Origin: Streptomyces koelreuteriae
GTDB taxonomy: Bacteria > Actinomycetota > Actinomycetes > Streptomycetales > Streptomycetaceae
Direction: 5' to 3'
Assembly: GCF_018604545.1 (NCBI RefSeq)
Contig: NZ_CP075896.1
Coordinates: forward strand, 3,658,001 to 3,722,000
Length of the DNA stretch: 64,000 bases
The first letter of the stretch is position 1; every line of letters starts with the position of its first letter. Below are positions 63,051-64,000 of this stretch, in pieces. The translations under genes were made by a program, and so were the position numbers. The notes under the pieces were generated by a model. That model worked only from the letters and a program-made list of their open reading frames with translations. It was not told the DNA's origin and searched no databases.

Positions 63051-63115
63051 GGCGCCACCCGCGCGAGTGACGCCCCGACCACCCCACCGCAGGCCGCTGT
63101 GCCGCTCAGCCGCTC

Positions 63116-64000
63116 CTAGAGCGCGCAGCTGTCGCTGTCCACCTGCTGGTTGGCGCTGCGCCCCTTGGTGATGTCCTCCTGGATCTCGTCCACGGTCAGC
63201 GCGTACCCCGTCTCGGCGTCGTCGAGGGACTTGGCGAAGACCACCCCGTAAACCTTGCCTTCGGGGGTGAGCAGCGGGCCGCCGGAGTTGCCCTGGCGGA
63301 CGGTCGCGTAGAGGGAGTAGACGTCGCGGCGGACCGTGTCGCGGTGGTAGATGTCCGGGCCGTTGGGCTTGATGCGGCCCCGCACGCGCGCGGCCCGCAC
63401 GTCGTACGCCCCGTTCTCCGGGAAGCCCGCGACGATCGCGCCGTCCCCGCTGCTCGCGTCCTCGGTGGAGAAGCGCAGCGCGGGCGCCTCGAGGTCCGGC
63501 ACGTCGAGTACGGCGATGTCGCGCCGCCAGTCGTAGAGGACGACCGTGGCGTCGTACTTCCTGCCCTCGCCGCCTATCTGCACGGTCGGCTCGTCGACGC
63601 CGCCCACCACATGCGCGTTGGTCATCACACGGCGGTCGGAGAAGACGAAGCCGGTGCCCTCCAGGACCTTGCCGCAGCTCGGGGCCGTGCCCATCACCTT
63701 GACGATGGAGCGCTGGGCGCGGCTCGCCACCGGGCTGCCCGCGAGGGCGGGGTCCGGCGGCCGGACGTCGGTGATGGGCTCGTTGGAGAACGGGCTGAAG
63801 ACCTGCGGGAAGCCGTTCTGCGCGAGGACGGAGGAGAAGTCGGCGAACCAGGTGGCGGCCTGGTCCGGCAGGGCCTGGGAGACGCCCAGCAGCACCTTGG
63901 AGTTGCGGACCTCCTTGCCGAGCGTCGGCAGGGTGGTGCCCGCGAGGGCCGAGCCGATCAGCCAGGCGACCAGGAGCATCGCCAGGACGTTGACCAGGGC
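63116..64000 (-). CDS. marP: MarP-type membrane serine protease (5' end outside window)
   Basis: The visible 295 codons encode the end of an N-terminal membrane domain (LLVAWLIGSALAG), a linker and a chymotrypsin-like protease. The triad is visible as histidine in VMTNAHVVGG, aspartate in DWRRDIAVLDV and serine in VRQGNSGGPLL. Two cysteines (PSCGK and DSCAL) may form the redox disulfide known in MarP. The frame is open through the window end, and the family has a CvpA-like four-helix membrane domain, so the gene starts beyond 64000. MarP (Rv3671c) protects mycobacteria from acid and oxidative stress; here the same role is inferred from synteny with the epoxide hydrolase gene. Confidence 0.9.
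   Translation of the reverse strand, partial: ALVNVLAMLLVAWLIGSALAGTTLPTLGKEVRNSKVLLGVSQALPDQAATWFADFSSVLAQNGFPQVFSPFSNEPITDVRPPDPALAGSPVASRAQRSIVKVMGTAPSCGKVLEGTGFVFSDRRVMTNAHVVGGVDEPTVQIGGEGRKYDATVVLYDWRRDIAVLDVPDLEAPALRFSTEDASSGDGAIVAGFPENGAYDVRAARVRGRIKPNGPDIYHRDTVRRDVYSLYATVRQGNSGGPLLTPEGKVYGVVFAKSLDDAETGYALTVDEIQEDITKGRSANQQVDSDSCAL

Overview
The window is chromosomal DNA from a high-G+C actinomycete, almost certainly a Streptomyces. The evidence is strongly G/C-biased third codon positions, frequent GTG starts, a bldG locus, an AfsR/SARP regulator, and TopA with a Lys/Ala/Thr-rich tail. From the tRNA rightwards (about 25-64 kb) the gene order matches the conserved actinobacterial core also seen in Mycobacterium tuberculosis: holB, topA, DUF1998 helicase, Tad pilus genes, ssd, HAD phosphatase, Fic-like protein, acs, holin-like protein, epoxide hydrolase and marP protease.

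Layout. 0.1-7.2 kb holds a stand-alone PolA-type polymerase, a large AfsR/SARP regulator, a GT2 glycosyltransferase and an AraC/GyrI-type regulator. 7.2-25.0 kb is an island with less G/C-biased codon use, ending at a tRNA-Thr(CGT). 25.2-36.9 kb carries a secreted peptidase, DNA polymerase III delta', an MFS-thymidylate kinase fusion, topoisomerase I, a small membrane protein and a methyltransferase. 37.3-41.7 kb carries a lipoprotein, the H+-pyrophosphatase, an anti-sigma factor and BldG. 41.8-49.4 kb carries a DUF1998 helicase facing a seven-gene Tad/Flp pilus operon. 50-64 kb carries a HAD phosphatase, a degenerate Fic protein, a deacetylase-like lipoprotein, a SulP-carbonic anhydrase fusion, an ECF sigma unit, acs, nhaA, a holin-like protein, an epoxide hydrolase and a MarP-type protease cut by the window end.

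The most interesting part is the island. It has a complete DNA phosphorothioation (Dnd) modification locus: dndA divergent from overlapping dndB-C-D-E, plus a Dnd-associated methyltransferase. DndFGH, the usual restriction partner, is not recognisable. Instead there are (i) a DUF262/DUF1524 protein related to SspE/GmrSD and (ii) a tightly overlapping five-gene operon on the minus strand: a winged-helix-like protein, a phospholipase-D-like plus SF2 helicase, a 61-residue protein, a second DndD/Rad50-like ATPase and a 158-residue Dnd-associated protein. I infer that the Dnd genes mark self DNA and that these two modules sense or attack unmarked DNA.

The dndA-dndB intergenic region carries two 22-bp palindromes sharing GTACGT half-sites, one over each predicted promoter; they are good candidates for DndB operators. 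Two similar 41-bp segments in the same orientation, each forming a terminator-like hairpin, flank the island next to the tRNA and may be its attachment-site remnants. No integrase was recognised.
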